Of a stretch of 64,000 nucleotides of DNA, positions 63,301 through 64,000 are shown piece by piece; position 1 is the stretch's first letter; every line of letters begins with the position of its first letter. The DNA comes from Pseudolactococcus plantarum (GTDB lineage: Bacteria > Bacillota > Bacilli > Lactobacillales > Streptococcaceae), in contig NZ_JXJX01000007.1 in assembly GCF_002441715.1 (NCBI RefSeq), positions 62,001 to 126,000 on the forward strand. The letters are read 5' to 3'. A program made the translations under genes and the position numbers. The notes below the pieces were generated by a model. It did no database searches. It was not told the origin of the DNA and was given only the letters and a program-made list of their open reading frames with translations.

Positions 63301-64000
63301 ATGTATAAAGCAGGAATAGACGTTGGCTCAACAACAGTAAAAATGGTTGTATTTGATGAACAGTATGACCTAAAATTCTCAAGATATGAGAGGCATTTTT
63401 CTGACGTCAAAACAGCAACGATCAAAGTACTTCAGGAGATGATGCGTAAACTTGGTGATGTTGCGTTTACTTTTTCGATTACAGGTTCAGGTGGTATGGG
63501 CCTATCTGACGTGATTGGTGCGACTTTTATTCAAGAAGTGATTGCATCTGCACTGACAATCGAAAAATTTATTCCTCAAACAGATGTCATGATTGAACTT
63601 GGTGGTGAAGATGCCAAGATGACCTTCTTTGACGGTGCTATGGAGCAACGTATGAATGGATCATGTGCTGGTGGAACAGGTGCCTTTATCGATCAAATGG
63701 CTGAACTCTTAAAAGTAGATGCAGCAGGTGTTAATGAACTTGCCAAAAACTATCAAACGCTTTATCCTATTGCAAGTCGATGTGGTGTCTTTGCAAAGAC
63801 AGATGTCCAACCACTTTTAAATGAAGGGGTACGTAAGGAAGATATTGCGGCTAGTATTTTCCAAGCAGTGGTCAACCAAACAGTAGCAGGGTTGGCGTCT
63901 GGACGTAAAATCACAGGGAACATTGCTTTTTTAGGTGGGCCATTATTTTTCATGAGTGAGTTGCGTAAACGATTCATTGAAACGCTAGATATTAAACCTG
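63301..64000 (+). CDS. Acyl-CoA dehydratase activase (BadF/BadG/HgdC type), 5' part
   Basis: The first 233 residues of an ATPase that activates 2-hydroxyacyl-CoA dehydratases; the gene runs off the window. The ASKHA-fold phosphate motifs GIDVGSTTVKMVVFD and ELGGEDAKM are present, and NGSCAGGTGAFIDQM and SRCGVFAKTDVQ hold the cysteines that bind a shared 4Fe-4S cluster. In lactococci and streptococci the gene is often a giant fusion with the dehydratase; the full length cannot be seen here. RBS AGGAAGAAG precedes the ATG. Confidence 0.87.
   Translation, partial: MYKAGIDVGSTTVKMVVFDEQYDLKFSRYERHFSDVKTATIKVLQEMMRKLGDVAFTFSITGSGGMGLSDVIGATFIQEVIASALTIEKFIPQTDVMIELGGEDAKMTFFDGAMEQRMNGSCAGGTGAFIDQMAELLKVDAAGVNELAKNYQTLYPIASRCGVFAKTDVQPLLNEGVRKEDIAASIFQAVVNQTVAGLASGRKITGNIAFLGGPLFFMSELRKRFIETLDIKP

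Noticed and set aside
1-64000. tRNA, rRNA, CRISPR array or intact insertion sequence
   Set aside because: None was seen on reading the gaps; no cloverleaf, repeat-spacer series or complete transposase frame was found.

Overview
The window looks like chromosome from a low-GC member of the Streptococcaceae, most likely Lactococcus in the broad sense. The signs are an SOS regulator of the HdiR type next to a Y-family polymerase, PurR activator boxes placed as in Lactococcus, MET boxes of the streptococcal MtaR/MetR type, and gene neighbourhoods rex-ydiF, rpsP-khpA, rimM-trmD and pyrE-pyrC. The fused 1,239-residue PurL is of the streptococcal/proteobacterial kind, unlike the separate PurS/PurQ/PurL of L. 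lactis, so a relative outside the L. lactis group (for example the piscium/raffinolactis branch) is my guess; the species cannot be fixed from the sequence alone.

Layout. 1-4.1 kb: end of purC and complete purL. 4.3-8.0 kb (minus): a four-gene ferric-siderophore ABC transporter in yclNOPQ order. 8.2-12.4 kb: radC, a C26 glutamine amidotransferase, rex and the ABC-F protein YdiF. 12.5-16.2 kb: pyrE, pyrC, a DUF1054 protein and metA under a MET box. 16.3-21.2 kb: the MurNAc recycling operon mupG-murQ-murP with murR. 21.4-24.2 kb: dnaD-nth-trmK-nif3. 24.3-26.5 kb (minus): a Cof phosphatase and a YwfO-like HD protein. 26.7-29.0 kb: an E1 alpha/beta pair of the 2-oxoacid dehydrogenase type plus a DUF1934 protein. 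29.1-34.3 kb: purM-purN, a YczE-like membrane protein, cls and guaC. 34.3-40.8 kb: rpsP-khpA and rimM-trmD, split by a 4.4 kb islet. 40.8-48.8 kb: HAD, DUF1149, DegV, dapB, cca, a YfmR-like ABC-F, thyA and a split ThrE exporter. 48.9-51.2 kb: metE under two MET boxes. 51.3-54.5 kb: a type VII secretion LXG toxin islet. 54.7-64 kb: ltaS, rlmI, aroD, coaA, a FUSC membrane protein, an SGNH hydrolase, an RsmC-like methyltransferase, a TetR regulator and the start of an acyl-CoA dehydratase activase.

Two accessory islets stand out. The first, between khpA and rimM, carries an HdiR-like self-cleaving repressor, UmuC and a 56-residue YolD-like protein in one translationally coupled operon behind a 35-bp palindrome, together with an XRE/ImmA immunity-type pair. 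A strong divergent promoter faces this pair, overlaid by two identical operators, but it drives no recognisable gene. The second, between metE and ltaS, is a compact LXG module: a small helical partner, an unusually long second partner, an LXG toxin with a glycine-rich C-terminus, two small membrane proteins that are immunity candidates, and a DUF4176 protein. No secretion machinery is present in the window.

Across the core genes there is a repeated promoter geometry: a TG-extended -10 box ending exactly 6 nt before the start codon at ydiF, dnaD, cls, rimM and thyA (7 nt at coaA). It predicts leaderless mRNAs. No rRNA, tRNA, CRISPR array or intact insertion sequence was seen.
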